Shown in pieces: positions 25,394-26,376 of a DNA stretch of 26,376 nt. A program made the translations under genes and the position numbers. The notes beneath the pieces are model-generated. The model worked only from the letters and a program-made list of their open reading frames with translations, did not search any database and was not told the origin of the DNA. The DNA is from Saprospirales bacterium. Lineage in GTDB: Bacteria; Bacteroidota; Bacteroidia; Chitinophagales; JADIYW01. How positions within the stretch are numbered: the first letter of the stretch is position 1; the number at the start of each line of letters is the position of its first letter. The DNA lies in contig JADJSS010000041.1 in the NCBI GenBank assembly GCA_016711605.1, positions 1 through 26,376 of the forward strand, read 5' to 3'.

Positions 25394-26376
25394 TTAATCT
25401 TTTTCCAGTATTTCAACACCTGGACAAAGCACGGATTCATTCAATTTATTGAGCGGAATATCCGTTGTATTCAACAAACTGTGTAACTCTTTACTTTCAT
25501 TATTCATATACAGCAATCCTGTGAGAATTTCATTTTTAACATGTGAATGCTGTAAAGCATTAATTGCAGAAATCTTATCATCCGGATTCCATGTTTGAGA
25601 AAGCTTATGTAAACGCAACCACGAACCGTCGTGCATTTCCACCATCTTCGTTTCATCATCCGTATAGGTAGTCGTAATTTCAGTCATTGGCGGCACATAA
25701 TCTAATGTTCCGGTTGCCTCCACGTGTTCGCGCACATAATCGTAAGATTTGGTAGAACCCACGTTATTATTGAACGTTACGCATGGCGACAACACATTAA
25801 TCAACGCAAAACCAGGATGTGAATTGCTGCCTGAATAAGCGGCACTAACTGATGTTTATCGCCGCTGAAACTTTGTGCGACAAAAGTTGCACCCAGTTCA
25901 ATAGCCAATCCGCAAAGGTCTATACCTTCAAACATATTTACAGAACCGGCTTTACTTTTAGCACCTGCATCTGCCGTAGCTGAATCCTGTCCTTTCGTCA
26001 ATCCGTAACAGCCGTTGTTCATCACGATATAAGTCATGTTCAGGTTTCTGCGTATCACATGCACAAACTGCCCATACCGATAGACGCAGAATCGCCGTCG
26101 CCGGAAACGCCTAAATAAATCAAGTCTTTATTGGCTAAGTTAGCACCGGTAGCTACCGACGGCATACGTCCGTGTACAGAATTAAATCCGTGAGAATTAT
26201 TTAAAAAAGTAGGCTGGTGTTTTAGAAGAACAACCGATACCGGACAACTTCGCCACTTTATGCGGTTCTATGCTCATTTCCCAGCAAGCCTCCACAATGG
26301 CAGCGCCGATGGAGTCGTGACCGCAGCCGGCACACTTAAAGTTGTTAAAGAACCTTCGTATTCTTTTCTGGTATAA
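25394..26376 (-). CDS. korB: 2-oxoacid:ferredoxin oxidoreductase beta subunit (partial, frame-broken)
   Basis: The beta subunit binds thiamine diphosphate and, with KorA, interconverts 2-oxoacids (typically 2-oxoglutarate) and acyl-CoA using ferredoxin. The 5' end lies beyond the window. Motifs in order on the minus strand: FKCAGCGHDSIG, LSGIGCSSKTPAY, HGRMPSVATGANLAN, the cofactor loop SGDGDSASIGMG, NNGCYGLTKGQDSAT, then HPGFALINVLSPCVTFNN and the C-terminal region ending VEILEKD. Four frame breaks are needed: near 26340 (T run), near 26203-26208 (one T too many), near 26069 (one C lost in GGGCAG) and near 25830. Conserved sequence resumes after each, so they look like sequence errors. The adjacent alpha subunit (korA) would be expected just beyond the right edge. 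Confidence 0.92.

Overview
The window is AT-rich DNA from a member of the Bacteroidota, probably Chitinophagales/Sphingobacteriia-like, though the order is inferred only from the style of the proteins. Three things point to the phylum: many short lipoproteins with a Cys-Lys-Lys start after the signal peptide, promoters of the TTTG / TAnnTTTG type, and housekeeping proteins of the Bacteroidota kind (SucA, SucB, DEAD-box helicase, RadC, S20, LpdA, KorB). No tRNA, rRNA, CRISPR array, transposase or phage gene was seen.

Layout. (1) Positions 84-1569 hold a badly broken copy of a helical protein whose better preserved paralogue lies at 20023-21465. (2) Positions 1667-8260 are a one-direction array of twelve small genes. 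Eight are surface or periplasmic (seven lipoproteins and one secreted HMA-like protein) and four look cytoplasmic. It ends at strong hairpins (8271-8340) that also serve the converging helicase gene. (3) Positions 8352-11193 read leftward: DEAD-box helicase, RadC and ribosomal protein S20, with clear promoters before S20 and the helicase and a terminator directly in front of RadC. (4) Positions 11368-15539 encode the E1 (sucA) and E2 (sucB) parts of 2-oxoglutarate dehydrogenase, ending at a near-perfect palindromic terminator. (5) Positions 15581-19866 are five leftward lipoprotein genes, including an RCC1-repeat propeller and a family 5 glycoside hydrolase, probably one operon from a promoter at 19893-19924. 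(6) Positions 20023-24474 read rightward: the helical paralogue, lpdA (E3, completing the dehydrogenase), an orphan small protein and two tandem lipocalin-like lipoproteins. (7) Positions 24575-26376 read leftward: a DUF1569 protein with a broken lipoprotein leader in front of it, and korB (2-oxoacid:ferredoxin oxidoreductase beta subunit), which runs off the window.

The dominant oddity is the number of single-base frame breaks. Nearly all sit in A or T runs and they hit housekeeping genes (sucA three, sucB at least three, korB four) as hard as accessory genes. The simplest reading is uncorrected indel error in the assembly; transcriptional slippage at poly-A tracts is the interesting alternative. 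I annotate such genes at full span and give the break points. The other notable points are repeat-like DNA inside both inter-domain linkers of SucB, an identical 22-base promoter/leader shared by two array genes, and the array of small lipoprotein and cytosolic genes whose function I cannot name.
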